Assembly (NCBI GenBank): GCA_020444205.1
Contig: JAHLLJ010000019.1
Coordinates: 1 to 42,036, forward strand
DNA length: 42,036 nt
Source: Deltaproteobacteria bacterium
GTDB taxonomy: Bacteria; Desulfobacterota; Desulfarculia; Desulfarculales; Desulfarculaceae
Direction: 5' to 3'
A program made the position numbers and the translations under genes. Below the pieces are notes generated by a model. It saw only the letters and a list, made by a program, of their open reading frames with translations, did not search any database and was not told the DNA's origin. This document shows positions 30,276 to 38,047 of the stretch, one piece after another (the first letter of the stretch is position 1; each line of letters opens with the position of its first letter).

Positions 30276-31337
30276 TTAGTCGCTTTCAGGCAAGTCGGTC
30301 TCGCTCTTCATGAACTCCCTAAGCAACACCGTGGCGTAGGAGCCCTTGGGCAGGACGAAGCTGAACACCAAGCCTTCGGGGTTCTCGGCAATGCCCAGGC
30401 CTTCCACCCTCAGGCGGCCCACCCGGCGGCTGCCCATGAGGCCCGATTTTTTGAGCGCCGCCTGATCCACCTCTTCCTCTTCCAGAATTTCCCGCTCAAA
30501 GGAAGCGGCGGGCTCGTTGGGCCAGCGCATCTTCTTGCCGAACATGGGTCCGGTATAGGTGATCTGCCCCGCGTCCAAACGGGGCTGCTCCTGGGCCGCG
30601 TCGTCGGTGGTGAACATGCCCCCGGTGTCGGTCTTCTTGGCCAAGTCCCCGCCCACCAAACGGGCAAAATCGCCCCGCTGCATACGCCGGGCCAGCCAAG
30701 CATTGAACAGAGCCGCTTGCCAGGCGTTCAGCAGCAGTTTGCGCAGCCACTTGTCCCGGGGCCCGCGGCTCAAAAGGGCCCGGCGGCCCTGGGCCGCGTT
30801 GTCGCCCTCGCGGCCAAAGCGCTGGCTGCCGTAAAAATTGGGCAGGCCACGCTGGTTTATGGCCTCGGCCACAGCCTGGGCCGCTTGCAAGGCGCCGTCT
30901 TGCACCCCGGTCACCAGGATGGTGAAACGGTTGCCCAAAAGGTGACCGGTCTTGAGCTTGTTTTGGTGGCGGCCGGCCTCCAAGACCTCTACCGGCAGCT
31001 CGTCTTGAATGCGTTGGGCCGCCTGCTGGGGGGCGAGGCTGTCCAGGGGCAGGGAAAAGCTTTGCACCGCCTTGGCCTGCTTGTCCTTGAGCCCGGCAAA
31101 GCCCACGTCCCGTGGGGACAGGTCAAAAACCTGGGCCAGGCGGTCGGCCAGAGAACGGGTGGTCATGCCCTCGCGGGAGATGCGCAGATACAGGTGGGGG
31201 CCCACCCCCTCGGGCATGTACAGGGGCAGCTCTTCCACCACGAAGTGGGAGGGCTCGGCCTTGATGGCCCCGCCCACCCCGGACAGGTCCGGGGTGATGA
31301 AAGGAGGCGGCCCCATTTCGCTGGGCAGGGGGCTCAT
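30276..31337 (-). CDS. truD: tRNA pseudouridine synthase D
   Basis: The 353-residue protein makes pseudouridine at tRNA position 13. The TruD-specific motif is present as VGFAGLKDKQAKAVQ, with the catalytic Asp in GLKD, and PNFYGSQRFG and NRFTILV are family landmarks. The N-terminus SHFVVEELPLY is the usual start of the fold. The TRUD insertion domain lies roughly between residues 150 and 290. ATG 31337 overlaps the stop of the photolyase gene (ATGA), so both are translated as a pair. A dispersed repeat follows the stop with no gap. Confidence 0.93.
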   Translation of the reverse strand: MSPLPSEMGPPPFITPDLSGVGGAIKAEPSHFVVEELPLYMPEGVGPHLYLRISREGMTTRSLADRLAQVFDLSPRDVGFAGLKDKQAKAVQSFSLPLDSLAPQQAAQRIQDELPVEVLEAGRHQNKLKTGHLLGNRFTILVTGVQDGALQAAQAVAEAINQRGLPNFYGSQRFGREGDNAAQGRRALLSRGPRDKWLRKLLLNAWQAALFNAWLARRMQRGDFARLVGGDLAKKTDTGGMFTTDDAAQEQPRLDAGQITYTGPMFGKKMRWPNEPAASFEREILEEEEVDQAALKKSGLMGSRRVGRLRVEGLGIAENPEGLVFSFVLPKGSYATVLLREFMKSETDLPESD

Positions 31338-32866
31338 GCCTCTCCCCTTCCCTTGTACTTTTCCAGGTATTCGGTGAGCCTGAGTTTGCGCCGGGTGTTG
31401 GCGGTGGTCATGTAGCGCACCTTGCCGAACACCGGCCGCTCGGTCCAGGGATGGTCAAAGCGGCCCAATACCCAGAATATGCCGCAGATGGAGTTGGGGT
31501 CGCGGCCGTCCAGGGCATAGCGGTCGTTGAGCTCCAACATGGCCGCCAGGGCCAGCTTGGACGAGCTGCTCCAGGCCAGGATATTTTTGCCCCAGAGCAT
31601 GCGCAGGTAGTTGTGGATCACTCCTTCGCGCAAAAGCTGGCGCTGGGCCGCGTTCCACAGGGTGTCGTGGGTCTGGGCCTTGCGCAATATCTCCCGGCCG
31701 TACACATAGGAGCGCTCGTCCTCGGCGTGTTTGGCCAGGGTCTGAATGGCCCATTCGGGCAAAGAGTTGTACTGGCCGTAATCGTTGGGCCGGTACTTGC
31801 AGAAGTTGTAGCCCAGCTCCCGCCAAGTGACCAACTGGTCCAAAAAGGTTTCCGCCCCGGGGCTCATGCCCCACCAGCCTTCGCGGCGGCCCTGGGCTCC
31901 GGAGCCCAAATGGCCCGGCGACCAACCCTCGGCCTCGGCCACCTCGGCGAATACCTGGTGAGGGGATATATGCCCAAAGTGCAGATAGGGGCTGAGCCCG
32001 CTGGTGGCCTGGGCGTCGGGATGGCGGCACCCGTCGGCGTAGCGCAGGCGGCCGTCATCCACAAAGTGGGCCAGTCGTTCACTCGCCGCCTTCGGGCCGC
32101 CGGGGATCGGCGAGGGAGCCACGTCGTGGTCCAGGGGCAGCAGGGCCAGGGAATGGGGCGAGGCGGACAGCAGGGCCGCACTGGCCGGGCTCCAGCGTTT
32201 GGTTATCTCGCCGGCCAAACGGGCCTTGCCCGGCAGCGGTTTTTCCAGGGGATCGGCCTGGGGAGGCTCGGCCAGGTGCACCGGCAGCAGACGTTGCAGG
32301 ATGCGCCTGAAGGCATGGGCGCTGTTGTACTCATGACCTCCGGCGCATATGGGCAGCAGGCCGCAGGAGTCCACCGCCTCCAGGCGAACCTTCAGCTTGC
32401 CGCCGGCCGCCTCCACCATGCGAGGCAGGAAAAAGGCCGGAAACTGGTCGGTAACCACCAGGCAGGCATCGGCGGCCATGGCCTGGAGCAGGCCCTTGCC
32501 CTCGCCCGGCGCGCGCTCCACATAGGGGTGGTAACGCACCCCCTTTTGCTTGAATGCCTCTTGGTTGTCGGCCATGCCTTGCAGGATGAAGGCGTGCAGC
32601 CGATCCGAGGCGTAGGGGTAGTCTACGCGCAAGGCTTCCAACACCACCAGGGGCTTGCCCAACTGGCGGGACATGTCCGCCGCCCGCTCCAGGCCGTAGT
32701 TGTAGGCCGCGCGGCGGGCGCAGATCATCCAGTAGAGCACGTAGCTCCCATCGGGATTTATCCGGCGGTCGTTCACCGCCCTTATGCGGGTCTTGGGTAC
32801 TGGCACGTATTCCTCCGGAAGCCATAGCTTAGGCCATGGTGGGCCTGGGGGCAAGAGCGTTGACAT
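31334..32866 (-). CDS. phr: Class II CPD photolyase
   Basis: The 510-residue flavoprotein repairs cyclobutane pyrimidine dimers by blue light. Class II features: the N-terminal alpha/beta domain (YVLYWMICARRAAYNYGLE), the FAD-binding helical domain with GLSPYLHFGHISPHQV, then FLDQLVTWRELGYNFCKY, and the terminal HNYLRMLWGKNILAW and DPNSICGIFWVLGRFDHPW. The Trp dyad of the class II electron path should lie in these last segments. Its presence in a presumably anaerobic organism suggests exposure to light in sediment or water. ATG 32866 abuts an inverted repeat shared with the divergent DUF523/DUF1722 gene. It is followed by truD, translationally coupled. Confidence 0.94.
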   Translation of the reverse strand: MSTLLPPGPPWPKLWLPEEYVPVPKTRIRAVNDRRINPDGSYVLYWMICARRAAYNYGLERAADMSRQLGKPLVVLEALRVDYPYASDRLHAFILQGMADNQEAFKQKGVRYHPYVERAPGEGKGLLQAMAADACLVVTDQFPAFFLPRMVEAAGGKLKVRLEAVDSCGLLPICAGGHEYNSAHAFRRILQRLLPVHLAEPPQADPLEKPLPGKARLAGEITKRWSPASAALLSASPHSLALLPLDHDVAPSPIPGGPKAASERLAHFVDDGRLRYADGCRHPDAQATSGLSPYLHFGHISPHQVFAEVAEAEGWSPGHLGSGAQGRREGWWGMSPGAETFLDQLVTWRELGYNFCKYRPNDYGQYNSLPEWAIQTLAKHAEDERSYVYGREILRKAQTHDTLWNAAQRQLLREGVIHNYLRMLWGKNILAWSSSSKLALAAMLELNDRYALDGRDPNSICGIFWVLGRFDHPWTERPVFGKVRYMTTANTRRKLRLTEYLEKYKGRGEA

Positions 32867-32894
32867 GCCCTATTTATCCCCCTGAAAATAGGGC
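32867..32894. promoter_or_regulatory. Inverted repeat in the phr / YbgA-like divergent gap
   Basis: GCCCTATTT (32867-32875) and AAATAGGGC (32886-32894) form a perfect 9-bp inverted repeat with a 10-nt centre. It fills most of the 42-bp gap between two divergent starts, touching the phr ATG. Its size and location suggest an operator for a dimeric regulator, or a leader hairpin controlling phr translation. Confidence 0.55.
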
Positions 32895-32908
32895 AAAGAG
32901 AGGTGGCT

Positions 32909-33877
32909 ATGACCAGACACGCCCGGCCCGAAGTGGTAGTAAGCAAATGCCTGGGTTTTGAGGCCTGCCGTTGGAACGGGGAGATGATTCACGAGGATTT
33001 CGTGGACCTTCTGGAGCCCTGGGTAGGCTGGCATCCGGTGTGCCCGGAAAAGGCCATAGGCCTGGGGGTGCCCCGGGACCCCATTCGCGTGGTGGAGGTC
33101 AAGGGCCGCCCCCGTTTGTTGCAGCCGGCCACCGGCCGCGACTGCACCAAGGAAATGCTGGCCTTCAGCAACGAGTTTCTAGGCGGCCTCAACCTGGTGG
33201 ACGGTTTTCTCTTAAAAAACCGCTCTCCTTCCTGCGGTCCCCTGGACGTGAAAATCTACTCCAGCCTCAAACCGGGGGCCTCGTCCCGGCGCGGCCCGGG
33301 CATATTTGGCGGCGAGGTGATGCGCCGCTTTCCCCTGATGGCCGTGGAGCATGAGGGCCGTTTGCACAACTTCATCCTGCGCGAGCGCTGGCTTACCCGC
33401 TTGTTCACCCTGGCTGATTTTCGCCAAACCACGGCCAGGGGCGGCATGGGGGCCCTGGTGAAGTTCCACAGCCGCCACAAGCTGTTACTCATGGCCTACA
33501 ACCAGCATCAGCTAAGGCTCATGGGCCGCCTGGTGGCCAACCCTGAAAAACGCCCGGCCTCCGAGGTGATCGTCTCCTACGGCGAGCACTTGGGCAAGGC
33601 CCTGGCCCGCTCGCCCAGCGCGGGCCAAGTGATCAACGTGCTCATGCACGCACAGGGGTACTTCAAGAAGCAGCTAAATGCAGCGGAAAAGGCCCTGTTC
33701 CTGGAGACCCTGGACAAGTACCGCGCCAAAAAGCTGCCCCTGTCCGTAGCCCAGGCCCTGCTGCGCTCCTGGATCGCCCGCTTTGGCTCGGACTACCTGG
33801 CCGGACAGAGCTTTTTCGCGCCCTACCCGGAAGAGCTCATGGAAATAAGCGATTCGGGCAAGGGCCGGGATTACTAG
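32909..33877 (+). CDS. DUF523-DUF1722 protein (YbgA-like)
   Basis: The 322-residue protein has an N-terminal DUF523 domain (about 1-155), with cysteines in SKCLGFEACRWNGE, HPVCPE, GRDCTKEM and NRSPSCGPLD that could bind a metal or Fe-S cluster. A C-terminal DUF1722 domain (about 180-310) has LVKFHSRHKLLLMAYNQHQL and a conserved VLMHAQGYFKKQL. The pair is the usual YbgA-type architecture. In E. coli ybgA lies beside phr, as here, and YbgA-like proteins have been linked to DNA photoproduct repair or tRNA thio-modification; the exact role is not certain. ATG 32909 has GAGAGGTGGCT just upstream and is preferred to GTG 32903. Confidence 0.88.
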   Translation: MTRHARPEVVVSKCLGFEACRWNGEMIHEDFVDLLEPWVGWHPVCPEKAIGLGVPRDPIRVVEVKGRPRLLQPATGRDCTKEMLAFSNEFLGGLNLVDGFLLKNRSPSCGPLDVKIYSSLKPGASSRRGPGIFGGEVMRRFPLMAVEHEGRLHNFILRERWLTRLFTLADFRQTTARGGMGALVKFHSRHKLLLMAYNQHQLRLMGRLVANPEKRPASEVIVSYGEHLGKALARSPSAGQVINVLMHAQGYFKKQLNAAEKALFLETLDKYRAKKLPLSVAQALLRSWIARFGSDYLAGQSFFAPYPEELMEISDSGKGRDY

Positions 33878-33895
33878 GCAGGACCGGCACCGCAT

Positions 33896-33930
33896 AAAAA
33901 AGCGCCCCTCCGGTTCGCGGCGGGGCGCTT
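33896..33930 (-). terminator. Rho-independent terminator after the cytochrome c3 gene
   Basis: On the minus strand, GCGCCCC pairs with GGGGCGC around a 13-nt loop and is followed by TTTTTT. It ends the Tmc-like operon, 24 bp after the cytochrome stop. The complementary strand has only a short T pair, so it is not a strong terminator for the opposite gene. Confidence 0.85.
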
Positions 33931-33953
33931 GCTGCAAGCTGTAAAACCTGGTC

Positions 33954-34355
33954 TTACTTCTTGGCCTGGGCTCCCTGGAGGTGGCAGTCGCCGCACATGA
34001 TGGGCCCGGTCTTGGGGGCCTTCATCTGAATGAGCTTCAAGTGGCAGCTCTTGCACTGCTGGTGAAAGGCCAAGGTGAGCGGGGTGGGGTTTTTAGCCGT
34101 GGCCGAGGGCTGGTGACACTCGGCGCACTTGGCCTCCCCGCCCCCCTGGTTGGCCATGAACTTGTCATACTCGTGGTGACAGGTGGTGCACTCGTATATC
34201 TCCGAGTGCTTGCCGTGGCTGAACACCACCGGCGGCCGGTCCTTGAGGCCCTGTTCGGCGCTGGATATGGTCATCACGTCTTCCTGGCCCAGCACCATAG
34301 GCGCGGACAGGGCCAACGCGATGGCCACGGCCAAGAATGTCATCAAATACTTCAT
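33954..34355 (-). CDS. Tetraheme cytochrome c3 (TmcA-like)
   Basis: The 133-residue protein has a signal peptide (MKYLMTFLAVAIALAL, cleavage near VLG-QED) and four CxxCH haem sites: CTTCH, CAECH, CKSCH and CGDCH. Extra His in SHGKHSE, CHHEY and AFHQQ are the likely distal ligands for bis-His haems, as in class III cytochromes. It is a periplasmic electron carrier. ATG 34355 has GGAG 8 nt upstream. It lies 135 bp after the HdrD-like gene and ends at a terminator, consistent with the cytochrome partner (TmcA-like) of the Tmc complex. This gene order (membrane subunit, Fe-S protein, cytochrome) reverses the tmcABC order recalled from Desulfovibrio. Confidence 0.88.
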   Translation of the reverse strand: MKYLMTFLAVAIALALSAPMVLGQEDVMTISSAEQGLKDRPPVVFSHGKHSEIYECTTCHHEYDKFMANQGGGEAKCAECHQPSATAKNPTPLTLAFHQQCKSCHLKLIQMKAPKTGPIMCGDCHLQGAQAKK

Positions 34356-34490
34356 GAAGCTACTCCTCACCATCACCAACCCCGCACCGGCCCAGCGGCC
34401 CGCTCACCTACCTCTTCACAGCCGGCCGTCATTTAACAACGGCCCAGCCGTCAAGTGGTCCTTAAGAAAAGAAGCGAAGGCTTCGGCAGT

Positions 34491-35930
34491 TTAGCTACCC
34501 TGAACCTCGCCGCCCTCTTCAATGGCTCCCTCTTCCACCGCCTCCTTGGCTTCTTGTTCAGCCTCGAAGGCCTCTTCCTCGTCCTCCTCGGGCGGGATCA
34601 TGCTCTCGGGGATCTCCATGATTTCGGTAATGATCTCTTTGAACGACACGACTTTCACCCCCAGTTCGTATTCCTTGTTAAGGTCGTTGATCTGGTCGAA
34701 GCAGTTGTGGCAGGGCACGATAACGTGGGTTGCCCCGGTGGCCCTGATCTGCTCGGCCTTGATCTTGCCGGACTCCATGCGCCGCTTTTTGTAGGGCGGG
34801 CCCATGGGGATGAATCCCCCGCCGCCGCCGCAGCAGTGGTTGTGCTCGCGGTTGGGGGTCATGTCCACGAAATCCTCGCAGAGCATGTTCACCAACTCGC
34901 GGCCGATGTCCCACAGCCCACCGTTGCGGCTGACGTTGCAGGGGTCCTGATAGGTGACCTTATGCTCGAACTTGTGTTTGAGCTTGATCTTGCCGTCGCG
35001 CATGATGTTGCGGAACAGCTCCACCGAGTGGATGACCGGCACCGGAGGCTTGCCTCCGGGGATGCCCACCCAGTAGGGTCCCTCGAACTTGGCCGAGCGG
35101 TAGGCGTGGCCGCACTCGGTGATGACGATGTTCTTGACCCCCAGCTCCAGGGCCTTGTCGTACATGGCCTTTACCGGAATGGTGGCCACGGCCCGGTCGC
35201 CGGCGAACATGGCCAGGTTGGTGCTGTCCCAGCCGGTGCTGGGCACGGTCCAGTCCAGACCGGCGATGTGAAAGATCTCGGCGGCCATGCCCAAGTCCTG
35301 GGGATAGTACATGGGCTCGCGGGGGTTGACCGTGTACATGTACTCTGCCCCCTGTTTGTCCACCGGTATTTCCAGGCCATGCACCTCCTCGCCGTACTCC
35401 TCGGCCATCCAGTCGCAGGTCTCGACCCAGTCCTCGGTGGCCATGGCCATCTGGTTGCCGGAAGTGCGGATGTTTTCGGTGGTGCGGGCCAGGCCGTCGG
35501 GCACCACCCCCTGGGAATAGCACACCGCCCGGGCGGTGGCGATCATGGTGGCGATGTCGATGCCAAAGGGACAGTACATGGAGCAGCGGCGGCAGGCGGT
35601 GCATTGGCCCCACACCACCTCCTTGCACTCTTCCAAAAACTCGCGGGTCACCTCGCCCTTGGCCTTGTACATCTTGCCGATGGAGTTGATGGCCTTGTAG
35701 GCCGGGCTCAGCTTGGGGTCCTTGTCCTTGGCCAAATAGAAAAAGCAGCTCTCGGCGCAGAGCCCGCAGCGGGAGCAGATGCTCAACCACATACGCATGC
35801 GCGCGCCCTCGTTGGCCGCCAGAATGGTCTTTATCTTGCCCACGTCCACCGGCTTGGGGGCCTCGGTCTCCGGGGAAGCCGCGGCGTTTTCCTGGGCCTC
35901 GTCCGCGGCCTTCTGGGCTTCTGCCGTCAT
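34491..35930 (-). CDS. HdrD-like Fe-S/CCG protein (TmcB-like)
   Basis: The 479-residue cytoplasmic protein has a low-complexity N-terminus, then two [4Fe-4S] motifs (C52/55/58/62 in ICSRCGLCAESC; C110/113/116/120 in CTACRRCSMYCP). Two CCG domains follow, with ITECGHAYRS, DPCNVSR, HNHCCGGGGGF and VPCHNC as landmarks, the noncubane-type cluster sites of HdrD. The acidic C-terminal tail (EDEEEAFEAEQEAKEA) is unusual. Relatives are TmcB and DsrK, which take electrons from a membrane cytochrome and act on a disulfide. It shares an operon with the NarI-like and cytochrome c3 genes, so TmcB-like is the best call over DsrK, which normally travels with DsrJOP. Confidence 0.9.
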   Translation of the reverse strand: MTAEAQKAADEAQENAAASPETEAPKPVDVGKIKTILAANEGARMRMWLSICSRCGLCAESCFFYLAKDKDPKLSPAYKAINSIGKMYKAKGEVTREFLEECKEVVWGQCTACRRCSMYCPFGIDIATMIATARAVCYSQGVVPDGLARTTENIRTSGNQMAMATEDWVETCDWMAEEYGEEVHGLEIPVDKQGAEYMYTVNPREPMYYPQDLGMAAEIFHIAGLDWTVPSTGWDSTNLAMFAGDRAVATIPVKAMYDKALELGVKNIVITECGHAYRSAKFEGPYWVGIPGGKPPVPVIHSVELFRNIMRDGKIKLKHKFEHKVTYQDPCNVSRNGGLWDIGRELVNMLCEDFVDMTPNREHNHCCGGGGGFIPMGPPYKKRRMESGKIKAEQIRATGATHVIVPCHNCFDQINDLNKEYELGVKVVSFKEIITEIMEIPESMIPPEEDEEEAFEAEQEAKEAVEEGAIEEGGEVQGS

Positions 35931-35970
35931 GAATAAGCTCCTGTTGTTAAGTTGAGTTCCTTACTTAACC

Positions 35971-36636
35971 TCACCAGACCCTTGCCCCGCGGCGAGTTCC
36001 AAACTCATAGCCAATGGCCGAGCGGCTGGCAAAGAAGAGCACCATGTGGGCCAGCTTGGAGAACGGCAGCACGATCAACAGAACTTCGCTGAGGAAAATA
36101 TGCAGGTTGAGCATGAGCCCGTAGGGGCCGTATTGATTGAAGGCCAGCCAGCCGGTGACGAATGGGGCCAAGGCTAACAGGACCACGGTGTAGTCCCAGG
36201 CGCTGGTAAGGATACGCACCTCGGGCCGGGCCAGGCGGCGAACCAAAAAGAACACCCCACAGGCAATGACCACCACACAGGCCCAGTCGGAAACCGCGTC
36301 GGGCAGGCTGGGCAGGCTCCAACCCCAGGCCTCCTGGAAAAGCATGTTGTGGGCACCCAAAAACAGGGGCACCCCGATCCAGCAGATGTGGAACACCCAC
36401 ACCGCGGCGGTGAAAACAGGCTGGTTGCGGCTGGAAACGCTGGCCCAAGGCAGGACCCAATGAATGATCGAGCGCCAGGCCCAAGTTGCGTCCTTGAAAT
36501 CGTGCCAGGGCTTGTCGCGTTCCTGGCTGAGGCCAAAAAGCCAAGCCAGGCGCACGGCCAACCCGCCCACGAATATAATCACGGATATCCACAGAGCGGG
36601 CCCGGTAAGAAATTCGTAGAGACTATCCATGGCCAT
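35971..36636 (-). CDS. NarI-like cytochrome b subunit (TmcC-like)
   Basis: The 221-residue membrane protein has about five helices and resembles the gamma subunit of respiratory nitrate reductase. Candidate haem b His are in IIHWVLPW, VFHICWIG, LGAHNM, LNLHIFLS and KLAHMVLF. It should exchange electrons with menaquinone and pass them to the HdrD-like protein encoded 40 bp downstream. It is shorter than DsrM, which supports a Tmc-type rather than a Dsr-type complex. AGGA precedes ATG 36636. It is the first gene of the operon, and an inverted repeat lies about 100 bp upstream. Confidence 0.87.
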   Translation of the reverse strand: MAMDSLYEFLTGPALWISVIIFVGGLAVRLAWLFGLSQERDKPWHDFKDATWAWRSIIHWVLPWASVSSRNQPVFTAAVWVFHICWIGVPLFLGAHNMLFQEAWGWSLPSLPDAVSDWACVVVIACGVFFLVRRLARPEVRILTSAWDYTVVLLALAPFVTGWLAFNQYGPYGLMLNLHIFLSEVLLIVLPFSKLAHMVLFFASRSAIGYEFGTRRGARVW

Positions 36637-36736
36637 GGCGCAATCCTAACCTCCCCAGCCTGTGGAACCCAGCCAATACTCCGCCCGCGACTAGTGCGAC
36701 AAACCGTCAAAAGTCAGGGGAATGGGCAGAATCAAC

Positions 36737-36754
36737 AACCATAATGGTATGGTT
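36737..36754. promoter_or_regulatory. Palindrome upstream of the Tmc-like operon
   Basis: AACCATA and TATGGTT flank a 4-bp centre, a perfect 7-bp inverted repeat lying about 100 bp before the NarI-like start. It has the form of an operator for a dimeric regulator. Confidence 0.4.
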
Positions 36755-36987
36755 AGCCCCATAAATAAGTCAAGGGCTATCTGTTCATCAATGCTGCAAA
36801 TTTAGACCTATAGGCCGTTTTATACCGCCCTTGAAACAGGGCTGTTTTCCCCTGATAAGCACCGTTGATTGGATCGAAGGTATTTCCCCGGCGGACAGCG
36901 GCCTTACCGGCGGCGGCACATCATATCTCGTTAATATACTATCAGTAACTATGAAATATTCCAGCGCGCCCGCCGCCCGTGATTGAC

Positions 36988-37017
36988 ATGACAGGCGTGG
37001 CGACCTACACATATAAT
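36988..37017 (+). promoter_or_regulatory. Sigma-70-type promoter of the GGDEF gene
   Basis: ATGACA (36988-36993; TTGACA with one change), an 18-bp spacer and a perfect TATAAT (37012-37017). The cyclase ATG lies about 50 bp further on, so transcription should start near 37024. A full TTGACA at 36983 has a 23-bp spacer, too long. Confidence 0.55.
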
Positions 37018-37068
37018 GAGATGTAGGCTCCTGCCCATGCCTCACAGCTTCACCCCTTGGAGCAAACA

Positions 37069-38043
37069 ATGGATGAGCGCACCCGCCACGAACCCCTTTC
37101 TTCCAACTGTTGGCTGGAGGTCCCGGACCTGAATGCGGTGGACCGCAATTCTCCGGCCAACATTCTATTGCTGGTCTCCAACCCCGAGGAGGGATCGCGC
37201 CTGACCAAGGTTCTCTCCGAAAAGGGCCATCAGGTGACCCTGGCCAACGATTGGGACGAGGCCTGGCGCAGGCTTAAGGATGCTTCGGACCTGGAGCTCA
37301 TCATCACCGACCTTGGTGAAAGCCATGAGCATCCCCTGGGCCCGGAAAACTACCTGGGCAGTCCCCACCTCCTGTCATCCATGCCGGTCATCGTGCTCTG
37401 CCGGGAAAACGACCTGACCCTGCTGACCAAAGAGTGGACCAGCGGGGCGGCGGATTTTTTGAGCCGCCCCTATGGCGACACCGAGGTTTTGGTGCGGGTG
37501 CGCCGGGCTTTGATCCAGTCGCGCACCATGCGCCTGTATCTCAGGGCCGCCCACCGCGATCCCCTGACCGGACTGTACAACAAGCGGGTTTTCGCCGAAA
37601 TGCTGCCCCGGGAGATGAGCCGCAGCACCCGCTATGGCGTGCCCCTGGGCCTTATTTTCGCCGACCTGGACCACTTCAAGCAGATCAACGACGCCCATGG
37701 CCACATCATAGGGGATCAGGTGCTCCAGGCCTTTGCCCGCCGCCTGTGCCTGTGGGTGCGCGAGGGCGACCTGGTGGCCCGCTACGGCGGGGAGGAGTTC
37801 GTGGTGCTGGCCCCGGGAGCCGGACTCAAAGGCATCAGCGTTTTGGCTGAGCGCATACGCCAGGCCATGGAGCGCCCCATCGGTACCGGGACCGGAGCGC
37901 TAACCGTGACCGTAAGTCAGGGCGCGGTGGTGTTCGGTGGCGAGGGGGACCTGTCCCCAGAGGATTTCGTGGACCAAGCCGACCAGGCCCAGTATCAGGC
38001 CAAAGCCCAGGGACGCAACCAGGTGGTGTTGGCGCAAGAGTAA
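37069..38043 (+). CDS. Diguanylate cyclase with degenerate receiver domain
   Basis: The 324-residue protein has an N-terminal receiver-like domain (about 28-150) and a C-terminal GGDEF domain (about 155-320) that makes cyclic di-GMP. The receiver starts NILLLVSNPEEGSRL and lacks the acidic pair after strand 1. IITDLGES may keep the phospho-Asp, but the conserved Lys is Arg in FLSRPYG, so phosphorylation is doubtful. The cyclase part has DPLTGLYNKR, the ADLDHFKQINDAHGH metal segment, and the active site GGEEF (240-244). An RxxD inhibition site (R231-EG-D234) lies 5 residues before it, so product feedback is likely. ATG 37069 has GGAG 7 nt upstream. Single gene with its own promoter. Confidence 0.93.
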   Translation: MDERTRHEPLSSNCWLEVPDLNAVDRNSPANILLLVSNPEEGSRLTKVLSEKGHQVTLANDWDEAWRRLKDASDLELIITDLGESHEHPLGPENYLGSPHLLSSMPVIVLCRENDLTLLTKEWTSGAADFLSRPYGDTEVLVRVRRALIQSRTMRLYLRAAHRDPLTGLYNKRVFAEMLPREMSRSTRYGVPLGLIFADLDHFKQINDAHGHIIGDQVLQAFARRLCLWVREGDLVARYGGEEFVVLAPGAGLKGISVLAERIRQAMERPIGTGTGALTVTVSQGAVVFGGEGDLSPEDFVDQADQAQYQAKAQGRNQVVLAQE

Positions 38044-38047
38044 CCCT

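Larger units (their letters stand above)
36637..37068. other. Divergent intergenic region, Tmc operon / diguanylate cyclase
   Basis: About 430 bp without a gene. It holds an 18-bp palindrome at 36737-36754 on the Tmc side and a promoter-like -35/-10 pair at 36988-37017 on the cyclase side, described separately. The middle is AT-rich (TCTCGTTAATATACTATCAG). A weak stem, GCCCT/AGGGC, at 36827-36842 is followed by TGTTTT. Confidence 0.5.

Noticed and set aside
31451-32827. 458-codon plus-strand frame opposite the photolyase
   Set aside because: Shadow of class II photolyase; no domain or plausible SD.
34455-35936. 493-codon plus-strand frame opposite the HdrD-like gene
   Set aside because: Shadow of a gene with clear Fe-S and CCG motifs; composition is dominated by Val, His, Gly and Leu.
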